A DNA stretch of 64,000 nt from Ampelocalamus luodianensis. Its lineage: Eukaryota; Streptophyta; Magnoliopsida; Poales; Poaceae. Below, piece after piece: positions 38,154-49,590 of the stretch. Position numbers and translations under genes: made by a program. Below the pieces are notes generated by a model, which was not told where the DNA came from, searched no databases, and was given only the letters and a program-made list of their open reading frames with translations. The first letter of the stretch is position 1; each line of letters begins with the position of its first letter. The stretch is from assembly GCA_036346255.1 (NCBI GenBank), contig CM070640.1:34591238-34655237 (forward strand). The letters are read 5' to 3'.

Positions 38154-39170
38154 ATGGCCGGGAGAACGCGTGGCAGTCAGCAGGCTGGTCATGATGAGGA
38201 GCTTCCCCCTCCTTCGACCATGGCTGAGGTTCTCGCCGGTCGAGCGAAACCGCATGGACCGACGCGCGCATCTTGGAGGTTATTGCTAGGAATACCTCCA
38301 CTCCCGCCCGATGGTGGCGCCACCGACTCGCGGGGACTTGCGAGTTCCTCCGCACGCAGCCACCGACTTTCTCCCGCTCGAGGACCTCTCGATGCGGATG
38401 ATTGGCTGCGCATGGTTGAGCGGAAGCTCAACATAGCTCGATGCCGTGCACGTGATAAGGCGCTCTTCGCCCCACCGCCTTGAGGGCGGCACTCTCATGG
38501 TGGGAGAACTATCTCGCCATGCAGCCCGCGCCATGTGGTCGCGTGGGAGGAGTTCCGCCGGCTTTTCGTCGGGCCCACATCCCGGATGGCCCGATGAAGT
38601 CAAGAAAAGGAGTTCCTCGCGCTCAAGCAAGGCGCAAATCTGTGACGAGTACCGTATGAGTTCAATCATCCGGCTCGTTATGCTCCGGGGAGGTGGCCTC
38701 GAGATGAGGCTAGCAGAGAAATTTATGGATGGCTTGTCCGAGGAGCCGCAGGACAAGCTATCCATTGTGGACTTCTCGGACTTTCGTGCCTTGGTAGATA
38801 AGGCCATTGTTGCAGAGCATAAGGCAAAGGCGCTGGCGAGTCCCGCAGCGCAAATGGGAGGCGATCGGTCTACTCACACCACTGCTCGTTCGTCCTCGGC
38901 CGGGCGGCACTGATGGCCCGTTCTTTTGCTCCACCGCGCCGAGACCATCTCGCACCAGCTCCTCGCCCACCGCAGCCGTGTTTCCAGCCACGTGCGCCGC
39001 GATCCAAGACAGAGCGGCCCGCAATCCGGCGGCCGAGGTTACTTGTTTTCGCCGCCACAACAAGGGCCATTATGCAAATGCTCGCCTCGAGTGTTGCGGT
39101 AGCCCTCGTCCTAATGGAGGACGCGGCGGGAGTGGTCGCCCACCGACGTAAGATGATCCGAAGCCCACAG
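38154..39170 (+). pseudogene. Element C gag, frameshifted
   Basis: The ATG at 38154 opens MAGRTRGSQQAGHDEELPPP and is preceded by a splice-acceptor-like aaacag. Later pieces in shifting frames include LDADDWLRMVERKLNIARC, a capsid-like stretch ending SEEPQDKLSIVDFSDFRALV, and a damaged zinc knuckle (HNKGHYAN) near 39060. Compared with the gag of B, losses occur mainly within CAG, CTG and CCGG words. It would encode the particle protein. The gag/PR border is unclear because of the frame changes. Confidence 0.82.
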
Positions 39171-39179
39171 GTGCGGCAA

Positions 39180-40680
39180 TGTCGAGTCAACCACCTTTCA
39201 CCGAGGAGGCTCGGGGCGCCGGATGTCGTGATGGGTACACTTCTTGTTAATTCTCGTCCCGCCGCAGATTATTTGATTCGGAGCATCGCATTCTTTATTT
39301 CAAGATCATTTGCTGCTGCTAGTGGTCTTCACTGTGTTCCTTTGGGAGTTCCTTTGCTCATCCGCTCTCGGTCGGAAATGAGAGATTTACTGATGTCGGG
39401 ATGTTCCTATCATAGTCCAAGGAGTGGGGTTTTGGCAAATCTTATTCGCTCGATTCGTGAGCCCGATGTGATTCTTGGCATGGATTGGTTGTCCCAACAC
39501 TTGGGGCAAATCGATTGTGCGGAAGATTGTCTATCTTACCAGCCCTTCTGTGGCGGGTTGGATTTTCGCCACAATGCAGGGCCACATCTGTGTGCATTAG
39601 AAGCAAAGCCACCTTGCAAATTCGTGGATGTTCCCATAGTATCGACTTTGAGGATGTTTTTCCGATGATTTGCCCGGATGCCTCCGATTCGAGACCTTGA
39701 GTTTGTCATTGAGTTGCTTCCCTGCATCGCCCGATTTCAAGGCGCCAGACGGATGCCTCCCAATGAGCTAGAAGAATTGAAGAAGCAGCTGGCGAGCTCC
39801 AAGCAAAGGGTTTCATCCGTCCCGCCATCTCCTTGGGGTTGTCCGGTGATCTTTGTGAAGAAGAAGGACAAGACTTTGCGCATGTGTGTTGACTACCGCC
39901 CTCTCAATGAAGTGACGGTGAAGAACAAATATCCTCTCGCCCGCATTGATGATCTTTTGACCAGCTTGTCCGAGCTCAAGTGTTCTCCAAGATTGATCCG
40001 AGATCGGGCTATCATCAAGTCCGGATCGTACGAGGATATTCAAGACGGCCTTCACTACTCGTTATGGTCTGCATGCGAGTACACCGTCATGTCTTTTGGT
40101 TTGACCAATGCTCCAAATGTTCATGAACCTTATGAATTCGTATTCATGGAGTATTTGGACAAATTTGTGGTGGTTTTATTGATGACATTCTTATCTATTC
40201 CAAGATCAAGCGAGCATGCCGAGCATCCAAGATTGTTTTGGGCAAGTTCTTGGAACATCACTATATGCAAAGTTCAAGAATGTGAGTTCTGTTGAAGGAA
40301 GTGGCATTCTTGGGCCATGTTCTTTCACCGAGGCATAGTCAGGATCCCAAAGAAAGTCGGCGATGTTCTATCTTGGGGCCAGCCCAAGTCAGTCACTGAT
40401 GTGCGGAGTTTTCTTGGGTTAGCTGGCTACTATCGCCGCTTTATCGAGAACTTCTCCAAAATCGCAAAGCCGATGACTGAATTGCTTAAGAAGGACAAGA
40501 AGTTTGTATGGTCCTCTGCTTGTGATGAGAGCTTTCAGGAGCTCAAACAGCGATTGACTTCAGCTCCAGTCCTCACTCTTCCTGATATCCACAAAAGCTT
40601 CGATATTTATTGTGATGCCTCTCGTCGGGGACTCGGTGTGTTCTTATGCAGAAGGCAAGGCGCTTGCCTATGCATCTAGG
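39180..40680 (+). pseudogene. Element C protease, reverse transcriptase and RNaseH start, frameshifted
   Basis: Protease remnants include VILGMDWLSQHLGQID at 39470-39520; the catalytic DSG is not readable because gattcaggagc of B is gattcggagc here. The RT fingers read VDYRPLNEVTVKNKYPLARI (39890-39950). The palm reads YTVMSFGLTNAP and YLDKFVVVLLMTF, where a one-base loss destroys the FIDD active-site frame (about 40170). The thumb and RNaseH start are open at 40317-40679: SWGQPKSVTDVRSFLGLAGY, FDIYCDASRRGL. It is apparently inactive as written, but nearly every lesion is a one- or two-base change at a CAG/CTG/CG word. Confidence 0.85.
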
Positions 40681-42480
40681 CACCGAGACCTCATGAACTC
40701 AACTATCCCACCCATGATTTAGAGCTTGCTGCAGTGGTTCATGCACTCAAGATTTGGCGGCATTATTTGATCGGAAACATTGTGAGGTGTATTCCGATCA
40801 CAAGAGTTTGAAATACTTGTTCACTCAACAGATCCAACCTCAGCAGAGGAGATGGCTAGAATTAATCAAAGATTATGACATGGGTATTCGTATCACCGCA
40901 AGGCCAATGTGGTTGCCGATGCACTTAGTCGAAAGGTGTATTGCAATACTTTGATGATCCAAGAGCAACAACTCGCGCTTCTTGCGACTCCAGCGTCTCA
41001 ACTTGGGTTTGGTTGAGCATGGTTCCCTTGTCGCCTTGGTTGTGCAACCAACCTTGGTGGATCGATCAAGGCAAAGACAAAGAATCGATGATGGCGTGGT
41101 AAAATCAAGCGTAACATCGTGGATGGTTCAGCCAAGTGTTTCACGTAAGATGAACACGGTGTTGTATGGTTTGGGCAATGCTTGTGGTCCCAAAGGTCCC
41201 CGAGTTGCGGGATTTGATTCTGCAGAGGCCCATGATTCGCCTTTATCCATCCATCCCGGGGCCACTAAAATGTACCAAGATCTGCGTCAGAGATTCTGGT
41301 GGACTCGCATGAAGCGCGAGATTGCCAGGTTCGTTGCCAAATGCGACGTATGCTGTCGTGTCAAGGCTGAGCATCAACGTCCAGCAGGTCTCCTCCAGCC
41401 CTTGCCTATACCAGAGTGGAAGTGGGATTAGAGGCATGGATTTCATCACCGGGCTGCCCGCCATCTAAGGGAAATGACGCCATTTGGGTTGTCATTGACA
41501 GGCTAACGAAAGTGGCGCATTTCCTTCCGGTCAAGAGTCAGCTCCGGGTGGAACCTCTAGCCGAGCTCTATGTATCAAGGATTGTGAGCTTGCATGGTGT
41601 GCCCAAGACGATTGTGTCTGACCGTGGGGCGCTGTTTACCTCTCGGTTTTGGCATAGTCTGCAGGAGGCCATGGGAACTCATCTTACTTTCAGCACGGCC
41701 TATCATCCTCAGACCGATGGTCAGACGGAGCGCGTCAATCAGGTGCTTGAAGATATGCTCCGTGCTTGTGTTCTTTCCTATGGGAAGAATTGGGAGCAGT
41801 GCCTACCACTTGCCGAGTTCTCCTACAACAACAGCTTCCAGGCTAGCCTCAGTATGGCACCATTTGAGGCTTTGTATGGGAGGCGATGCAGAACGCCTCT
41901 AAACTGGTCAGAAACTGGTGAAAGGCAGTTCTTTGGCCCAGATTCCATTAATGAGGCTGAAAGTCAAGTGCAGTTGATTCGTGACCACTTGCGCGTAGCT
42001 CACCCGAGCGTAAGAGCTATGCGGTCGGCGTCGCCGTGAGTTGAGTTTCCACCCAATGACTTTGTGTATCTCAAAGTCTCACTCTGAAGGACACCGTCGC
42101 TTTGGTGTCAAGGGCAAACTAGCTCCTCGATATGCCGGACCGTATCGCGTCGTCAAGAAAGTGGAGCCGTTGCATACCGATTGGAGTTGCGGCCACACTT
42201 GAGGGGGTGCATGATGTTTTCCATGTGTCGCAATTGAAGAAGTGCCTCGTGTTCCAATTGAGGAAACACCATTGGAAAATATTGATGTGCGTGAAGATCT
42301 GCCTTATCGTGAGCGTCCGCTCGTATCCTCAAGAAGTGAACGCAGAACAAGGAACCGTGTGATCAAGTTCCTTAAGGTTCAGTGGTCGAACCACTCCGAG
42401 GATGAAGCCACTTGGGAGCGGGAAGATCGCCTCCGGCAGATTACCCATCCTTCTTCTCCCAGTGATCGTAATCTCTGGCG
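40680..42480 (+). pseudogene. Element C RNaseH end and integrase with chromodomain-like tail
   Basis: RNaseH CEVYSDHKSLKYLFTQ is at about 40780-40830. The integrase zinc finger (LSIHPGATKM, CDVCCRVK) is at 41240-41370. The MDFIT segment (about 41432-41446) sits at a frame break. SDRGALFTSRFWHSL and TDGQTERVNQVLEDM are readable in the frame 41416-42039, so the second Asp and the Glu are retained. The tail IKFLKVQWSNHSEDEATWER, EDRL ends at about 42440-42480. The integrase ends just before the polypurine tract. Confidence 0.88.
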
Positions 42481-42488
42481 AGATTCTG

Positions 42489-42500
42489 TAAGGGGAGATT
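42489..42500 (+). other. Polypurine tract of element C
   Basis: TAAGGGGAGATT lies directly before the 3' LTR start TGTAACACCC. Confidence 0.88.
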
Positions 42501-45500
42501 TGTAACACCCTAACTTAGGGTTTGTATTTCAAATGTAAAATTTTGAGGAGAAATAAAAACTTTTGTTGTCTCTTCAAATCATTTGAAAGTTCCTACATTT
42601 TTCCTAGCAATTTCCATTTTCTAGAATTAAACTCTTGTGAATGGAGATTGTTGTCACTAATTCTTAGCCTTCAAACTTTGATCATCCTCTGAAACTATTT
42701 TTCCTACCATCTTGATCATCCTATCTACCTCCTGAATTATTTCACAATTTTTAGATTTTGTTTGCTATTTCAAATGGCCAAGTCAACTCTGTTTGAAACT
42801 GGTCAAACTCCTCGACAGCAGCTTGTGAATTTTCTCTAGAACCATGCAGTGCATAAAAGTTCTGGAAAAATTATACAAGGTTGTCCTCTGTCTCTAGTAG
42901 CTACCATAAAATTTCTGAAATTTTTGGAGCTCAGAGCTACCTCTAAAAATTTCCCAAAACTTCTCTGTTTTTAAATCGAATTAAAAACATCGCTTTGTCG
43001 GGCCCGAACCACACTTGGGCTCGAGTCCGACCGCACTAATGGACTCGTCGCGTCAACCAATCGCACCGCCGAGTCCAATCAATCGTGACCGTCCGATGAA
43101 GATCGAACGATCCACGTTGCTTGTCTCGTCGACTGTCCGAATGCATACACCAATCTCACCGCCCATTTCGATCCAACGGCCGATGCGATACGGACGAGTC
43201 AAACCACCGGTTCGCACCGCTTCGCTCGCATCGGCAGCGTGGACCCTACCGCCGTCCGCCTCGTCTTCTCCGCACTCACCGGAGTTCGCGGCGTCGCGCG
43301 CATGCTTGCCACGCCCTCGCCGCCACCTCGGTGCTTCGTGTCCGTCAGAAGCATCGCCGTGTCTCATCTACCCACCGAGCTCATTCCTTTCGCCTCTACC
43401 CCTCTCTCTCGCCTTCACCGCTCATTTTCCTCTTTCGGCCGGAGAAGAAACCGAGGGCAGCGCCACCACCTCGCTGCCGCTTGAGCACTCCCGAACTCCC
43501 CGTCGCGTTCTTCTCTCCACACCGCGTCCATTTTCCCCGGTCCGAGCTCGTTTCATCCACGAGTCGCTGGGGCGACATCTTCGCTTCGCCTCCGCAGCCT
43601 CGTCCCTCGTAGCTCTTTGGCGTTCTGGTGAGTTTCAAACCTCGGAAGATAGTCCCTTAGAATCGCAATACTTCACTGAGTTTAACCGTAGCCTTCTCTT
43701 GTTCTTTGGTACATCATTGAGGCTGTGCGGCGCGTTCTTCTCCAAGCTCGGTGAAGCGCCGCCGCAGCGATTCCGGCCGCCTCGGAGCTCCATTGTCGTC
43801 GTGGTCGTGGGCTTATCCTTCACGGAGTCAAGGCGGCCGCGCGCACTGCTCGGCTTCCGCCGCTCAGTAGCGCCATCTCGCGAGGCCGTATCTTCTTCTC
43901 GCCTCGCTTCGCCGCTACTCGCCGCGGCATCCCGTGGTCCGCGTCACCGCCATCGAAGTTCGTGAGATCTTCGCGAACCCGGTATCACTCACTCGCCGAA
44001 ACCCTCGGTTAGCAAGTTCATTCTTGCGCGCCGCCGCCGTCCCGTCGGCGCGCGGTGAGCGCCGGTGGAGTTAGTTTAGCGCTAACCTTGTTTAGCCCGA
44101 GTCTCGACTTGTGGGCCTCTCTGTTAAATCGCGTTTAGAAATCCTTTAATCCAGCCCGTTATTTGTTCTCCGAGTCACCGCCATGTGGGTCCATGCCACG
44201 CTTAGGTCGTAGCTCGTTATACGCTTTCTCTGCCGGAAGCGATTTCTCGTGTGTATATGTTAGAAGTACACCTTGATAAGTCAAAGACGATTCTTAGAAT
44301 ACGCCGACGCCACTTTCGCGGTGGCTGTTCGTCGACATTTTCGCGGCCCGCCGCGATGTCCGGGGCTAGATAGTGTGGGTAGAAAAAGGATTTAATGCTT
44401 TAGTATTTCGTAATATGTTTTCATTTGCCTTCGTTAATTCATTTAAACTTAGAAAATGCATAACTAATTCAATTTTTATCCAAATTGCATGAATCCAGTG
44501 CTGTTTATTTTCATTTCAAATGTATTATTTACTAAAATTAGTTTCATCCATGTCTCTGTAGCAAAAATCTGTTAATTAATAAAATGATGTTTTATGTATC
44601 TTCTAGATTAGAAAATGCATATCTCTTTCAATATTTGTCCAAATCCAGTGAAACCAATTTTGTAATTTGCCATTTTTAATGTACTAATTATTAGGATAGG
44701 TTATATACACTGTTTCTGTTCATGAAAATTTGTTAAGTAATTAACTAGTGACATGTTGTGTTTTTAGCTTAGAAAATTCATAGAAAATTATTAATAACTT
44801 AAAATGATTTGTTCTCTGTTTCTAAAATTCTGTTATTTCATGCTTAGGCTGCTGTGTGAGTTTTGGCTTGTTTGATGTTGTTGAATGTTTGAGTTTTGTC
44901 GGTGTTATTCGTTCTTATTTGCTGTTATGTTCGATCGTTAGGCTTCGATATTTGCGGCAACCCTGAGGACGATCCTCCGCACCATATTGAGCAACAGCAG
45001 CCAGGCAAGCAGTTTGATCATGATAATCCCAGTATTTTAAAGTCTAATATTTTGTTTCAGCTGTATGTATGCATTGCCTAATTTGTGTTAAATTGATTAG
45101 TTAAATCCGTAGTTACATATCCTGTAGACAAGATATTGATCTCTACTACCTGAGCTTAGGTTATTTGCTGTGATTAGAGGTCGCTGGATGATCTCTTGTC
45201 ACTTAGTAGATCCGGGTCAACTTGCTTAGACATGCTTAGCTATCGGTAGAATCAAGGTTATCGACTTTAGTCGGTAACCTTGATCACACAAAATCTACTA
45301 TAACTTTATGTTTCAGCATTGTTGCTAAGTTTAATTGTAAAACTAAAACTGAAAACCAAAAATGATTTAGACTTGGGCACAACGGTATGATTGGTGTGAT
45401 CTGTTGGGTGTGACTGGAATGGTGCCCGAGTCAACAAGGACCGAACATCTTGTTACACTGAACCAAGCATTTTGCGTGCTAACCACACTAGAGTATATGG

Positions 45501-46591
45501 GACCTCTCTTGACCTAGTACTTTGGCGTGTATTGGCTCCGGGTCGCAGGAGGTCGCAGGAGGGACGGAGGTGGGAGCATGGTAGTTGTCCGAAAAGCTTT
45601 ATCCTGAGTGGGTAGTTGTCTTTTCGGCTTTACCATGTAAGCGTATGGATTTCTATCCATACGAGCGGCTCGTAGTTAATACACAATATTGGAAAAAGTC
45701 TCGTAGGACTTAGTCTGTGCGCATACCTTCGAAGTGTGCTTTGGCTTAAAAGCGATGCAAGTGTGGGTACATTGGTACACCTGCAGGTTCAAACTATTCG
45801 AATAGCCTCGTCCTAGGTTATGGACACGCTTGGCAAGGTCTTCCAAGAGTTAGACTACAACATTTAAATTAAAACTTGATGGGTGGTACGAATCTGGGGA
45901 TTCGTGCTATTGTTGTGGTGACTATTGGGATAGTCACTTCTAGGATGTTTTTACTTACCCTTTTGTTATTATTACTTTTACTGTATTTCAACATTAAAAA
46001 TGAATTGCAAACTTGCCTTTAAACCGTACTATATTATTGCAAATGAAAATTGGCTTTATGCAAATGAAACATATGGCCCCCACTAAACAAGCCTCGCATG
46101 TAGCATATTAATGTGTCCGCTAGTTCACACGTCGGTCTTGCGGGTACAAAGACAATCTTTGTACTCAGTGCTTTGCTTAATGTTTTGTTGCGGAGGAAGA
46201 AGGTGAGCCTCGTGGTCCTCACTTCGTGAGTCGTGTTGCCGTTTCTGGGCGCCTAGTCTTGGCGGTCCTGTCGGATGCCTTGTGGGTTGAAGGCACACCG
46301 ATTGGCTTTGTTTATAGCCATCTTATGGCACTTTTGCTTCATTTGTCGCTCTTTGTTATTTGTGTATCTTGTGGCGATCGCCACTGTCTGTAATATTGTT
46401 ACTATTTGTTTATCTTCCGTTTGTAGTGTAATGTTTGGACTCTATGTTTTGAATGGAGTTGATGTCTAATTTTGTACCGGAGTGTGTATACCGCTCGAAG
46501 TATACATATCGAGGATCGCTTTATTTGATTTGTGATGCTAGGACCGGTGGTTGGTTAAGCATTACAAACCTAATAAACTGGGGTCCTCACA
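42501..46591 (+). repeat. 3' LTR of element C
   Basis: It has the same ends as the 5' LTR. A perfect donor TTCTG/GTGAGT is at 43627/43628, where the 5' copy reads CGCTC/GTGAG. The acceptor is before 44942, the codon-like block is 44942-45080, a 16-bp-stem hairpin is at 45251-45284, and a second hairpin is at 46144-46164. GC-rich sequence (43000-44050) contains a 316-codon sense frame that is broken in the 5' copy and not recognisable as a protein. Confidence 0.95.
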
Positions 46592-48081
46592 CCGGCGGCG
46601 GGCGCAGGGCGCGGCGGGCACGCCGAGGAGGTGAAGCAGTTGACGGGGAAGACCGAGGTCGGCGCGGGTTGGGGTCGACGCGGCTCCGGTGGTAGGAGGC
46701 GACGAAGGCGGCGGCGGCCATGGAGTAGCCGGGTCGGCGGAGGGAGAGGCCGGGCGAGCCGGATGCAGGCCGGCCGCTCGGCGCCACGGGACCTGTGGCG
46801 CCGGGAGGAGCGGGCGAGGGCGGTGGAGGAGGGCGGCGGATCGGATGGCGCCGAGGAGGAGCCGCATGGCGCCGAGTGGCGGCGCGCGCGGCCGGCGCAT
46901 CCGGGCGCAGCGGCGGGGAAGAGGGCCGACGCCGAGGGAGGCGGTGGCGGCACGGCCGGCCGGGCGATCGAGCAGGGGTGAGCTGGCAGCCGGCGCCATG
47001 GACCGTGGAGGCGGCCGGGCCGCTGGGGAGCAAAGGAGGAGGAGCCGGGTGGCGGCAAGCGAGGGGGTGGCGGCGGTGCGGCCGGGCGAGGTGGTACGAG
47101 AGGAGGGAAGAGCCGCACGGCGGAGGGGAAGGTGCGCTCGGTGGGGAAGGCGGCGGCAGCACCGGATGGGGAGCGCGTGGAGGGGACGGCTGGAGGTGAG
47201 GATGAGCCGGCGCTTAGGCGCCAGAGAAGAAGGGCCGCACGGTGGCGGCGCGAGTGGGAAATCGGGAGGCGGCCGGGCTTCTTTGAGACGCCAACGGAGG
47301 AGGAGGAGTCTTTGGTGCGGGCGAGTCGGGTAGGAGGAATGATGGGCGATGCACTCGACAAGGGCAGGGACAGGGAAAAATACCAGAGGCGGTGAGGCTG
47401 TGCTAGCATGCGGCGAGGCGGTGGTGAGCTGGCGCAGGCACACCCGCCGCGTGGAGAAGAGGGTCTGCAGTGGGGCCCACAGTAAGTCGAGGGGAGGGGT
47501 GGCTTGGTGCGAGCGGTCGGTCGCTGCACAGAGTGGCGAATAGGTTCTGGTCGGAGGAACGAGAGATGAGTTAGGTTTAGATTTAAGTTTTGACCAAAGC
47601 AACCGAGTTTGACCGGGCAGTTTGAATTAGAAATAAAATTCTAAAACTTTTTGTGGGTACTCTGAGGATCACAAGGTACTTAGGAAAAATAATTTTACAC
47701 AATTTATATAATAGAATTTGTTAGACTTAATTTATGTTTAAATCAAAATAGGATTTGTTTTGAATTTTGGGGAAGTCAAAATGACTTCTAAAAATTTGGT
47801 AAAAATAATGATAATTCAGGATAAATAATCTAGTATTTGAATAAATTATTTTTGGAAACTTTCATCCACACACTTTTCTGGAATTCAAATAGAAATGGAA
47901 TTTAAGTTTAAAAGTTTGAAATTTCAACACAAATTTTAATACAATCTCCAAAATTTTAAAATGGTGCACAAATTTTTGGAACACCAGGAGCATGATTAAG
48001 AGATACAACCAAAAGTTTTTAAATTTTAATACTTTTACACAGTTAAAATACCAACCCTAATTTTGGGGTTGTTACACGGAA

Positions 48082-49330
48082 CATCCCGACACTCTAATTC
48101 GGCTCTCAACTCCGAACCCAGAGAGCGAATGAGCAAAGGGATAAGCAGAGGAGCAAAAGAAAGATCACCCACAGAAGCAAAAGACTTAGATACAAAAGAA
48201 TGAGAGGCTCCTGAATCAAATAAAATAGTAGCAGGACAAGAATTAACAAGAAGCTTACCCAACACAACGTCAGGTGCCTCCTGCGCTTCCTTAGCTGAGA
48301 TGTGGTTGACATGGCCGCTTCCCATGCCCTGGGTCTTCTAGATGGCCTTTTGATCCTGAGAGTGACCACTCCCTTGCCTGCGTCCTCCATTAGGACGAGG
48401 GGCCACTCCAGTCTTCTTAGGGCAATTATTCGCATAATGCCCTTTGTTGTTGCAGAAGAAACAAGTGACCTCAGCAGCTAGATTGCGGAGGCCACCTTGC
48501 TGACTCACAGGCGCATGTGGCTGAGACATGGCCTGTGGAGGGCGAGGTACAGGTGCCGAAGGCCTCGGCGGTGCTGAAGCCTGAGAACGAGACACCGGGG
48601 CTTGCCCGATGCGAGGACGAAGAAGGTTGGCTCTCGCAGACTTCTGGGCCTCCCACTTGCGCTTGCAGGACTCCACCAGCGCTCTTGCCTTGTGCTCGGC
48701 GATGACGGCCTTGTCGACCAAGGCCTAAAAGTCGGGGAAGTCCATAATAGATAGCTTGTCCTGCAGCTCCTCGGACAAACCATCCATGAACTTCTCCTGC
48801 TTGGCCTCATCAGTTGCCACCTCTCCTGGAGCATAATGAGCCGAGTGGTTAAACTCATATAAATACTCCGTCGCCGATCGACGCCCTTGCTTGAGCGTAA
48901 CAAACTCCTTCTTGAGCTTCATCAAGCCGGCAGGGATGTGAGCCCGACGGAAGGCAGTACGAAACTCCTCCCAAGAGATGATGTGGCCCGCAAGCTGCAT
49001 GGTGAGAAAGTTCTCCCACCAAGAGAGTGCTGCACCCTCCAGCTGATGGGAGGCAAAGAGGGCCTTCTCGTGATCCTGGCACTGAGCAACGTCGAGCTTT
49101 CGCTCAACCAGACACAACCAGTTGTCTACATCCAATGGGTCCTCTAACCGAGAGAAAGTGGGCGGCTGAGTGCGAAGGAACCCCGAGAGTCCCCCTCGCG
49201 GCTGATGTCCACCTCCTCCCCCTGATCCAGAGGCACCAGAAAGAGCGGAGGTATTGCGCGCAATAGACTATAAAATCCTCGTTTGATCCATCTTGTTGCG
49301 CTCGATCTGAAGAAGAACTTCCGCCATGGT
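48082..49330 (-). pseudogene. Element B gag and protease start
   Basis: Reading leftwards, gag has LDVDNWLCLVERKLDVAQC, the capsid-like WENFLTMQLAGHIISWEEF, and LKQGRRSATEYLYEFNHSAHY. A single TAG at 48726-48724 lies where A and C have an Arg codon. Next come a Pro/Gln-rich linker and a clean zinc knuckle CFFCNNKGHYANNCPKK (C-X2-C-X4-H-X4-C). A stop and a new frame from 48325 begin the protease: ATILFDSGASHSFVSKSF with catalytic DSG. Solo LTR D interrupts it at 48081. A further in-frame TAG lies near 49270. The true gag N-terminus is cut at about 49350 by the junction with E. Confidence 0.88.
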
Positions 49331-49350
49331 CAGAGGAGGCAGGAGCTCCT

Positions 49351-49590
49351 CTAGAAGCAGTTGTTTTGCAGGAAGATCTCACCTACAAGGAGCGACCCAT
49401 CAAGATTCTGGAAGTGTTCGAGCGTGTAACCTGAAACAAGATCCTTCGTTTCTGCAAAGTTCAGTGGAGCAATCGCACTGAAGAGGAAGCCACCTGGGAG
49501 TGTGAAGAGGACCTGAAGGCCGAGTTCCCGCACCTACTCTCTAGTCAGCTCGAATCTCAGGGTCGAGATTCCCTTTAAGGGGTGTAGGTT
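49351..49590 (+). pseudogene. Truncated integrase tail of a first E element
   Basis: This is the plus-strand tail of an integrase: EAVVLQEDLTYKERPIKILE, then KILRFCKVQWSNRTEEEATW and EDLKAEFPHLLSSQLES, a chromodomain-like end followed by a polypurine-like TTTAAGGGGTGTAGGTT and the LTR. It matches 56488-56729 almost base for base. It keeps CAG at 49369-49371 where the other copy has TAG, but has TGA at 49432-49434 where the other copy has CGA. Everything upstream is missing; the junction with B gag is abrupt with only a base or two of microhomology. Confidence 0.88.

Larger units (their letters stand above)
33622..46591 (+). mobile_element. Full-length Ty3/gypsy (Tekay/Del-like) element C, TSD ccggc
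   Basis: LTRs of 4096 and 4091 bp flank a 4.8 kb internal region. Exact duplications ccggc (33617-33621, 46592-46596) bound it. PBS and polypurine tract are in place, and the polyprotein order is gag-PR-RT-RNaseH-INT on the plus strand. It sits inside solo LTR D, so it belongs to the youngest layer. The frames are broken many times although the LTRs are nearly identical in AT-rich parts. Solo LTR H belongs to the same family. Confidence 0.95.
30467..48076 (-). mobile_element. Solo LTR D (C-related family), TSD cggaa, split by element C
   Basis: It begins TGTGAGGTCC at 30467 and ends GGGTTGTTACA at 48076, with exact duplications cggaa (30462-30466, 48077-48081). Removing element C leaves about 4.6 kb with no internal domain, so it is a solo LTR. 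It is clearly diverged from C and H but keeps their landmarks: a hairpin (30867-30887) with a compensated pair, a second hairpin (about 31757-31777), a codon-like block from 32109 leftwards, and a donor CTGCAG/GTGAGC at about 33388. A GC-rich segment (46597-47540) has open frames on both strands; I regard these as composition artefacts. The stretch 32160-33200 is AT-rich with no recognisable feature. Confidence 0.9.
4736..49350 (-). mobile_element. Composite outer Ty3/gypsy element B, interrupted by nested insertions
   Basis: The pieces of one polyprotein, all minus strand and in collinear order, are separated by insertions with matching target-site duplications: gag-PR (49330-48082), PR (30461-30337), RT-RNaseH (14674-13352) and RNaseH-INT (9261-7597), followed by a polypurine tract and 3' LTR (7557 leftwards). 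Joining across D, I and H is supported by direct TSDs (cggaa, tagac, ttggg) and by protein collinearity with element A. The integrase tail (KFLKVQWSNQSEDEATWEW) and long LTR suggest a chromovirus of the Tekay/Del type. The 5' LTR, PBS and gag N-terminus are missing because B stops abruptly at about 49350 against element E. B must be older than H, I, D, A and C. Confidence 0.85.

Noticed and set aside
43015..43965. 316-codon plus-strand frame in the C 3' LTR
   Set aside because: The same region of the 5' LTR is broken into several phases and no domain is recognisable.
46562..47602. 346-codon minus-strand frame and its overlapping frames on both strands
   Set aside because: Composition-driven: GC-rich sequence lacks stop codons in several phases, the product is Pro/Arg/Ser-rich without a domain, and homologous LTRs do not keep the frame.
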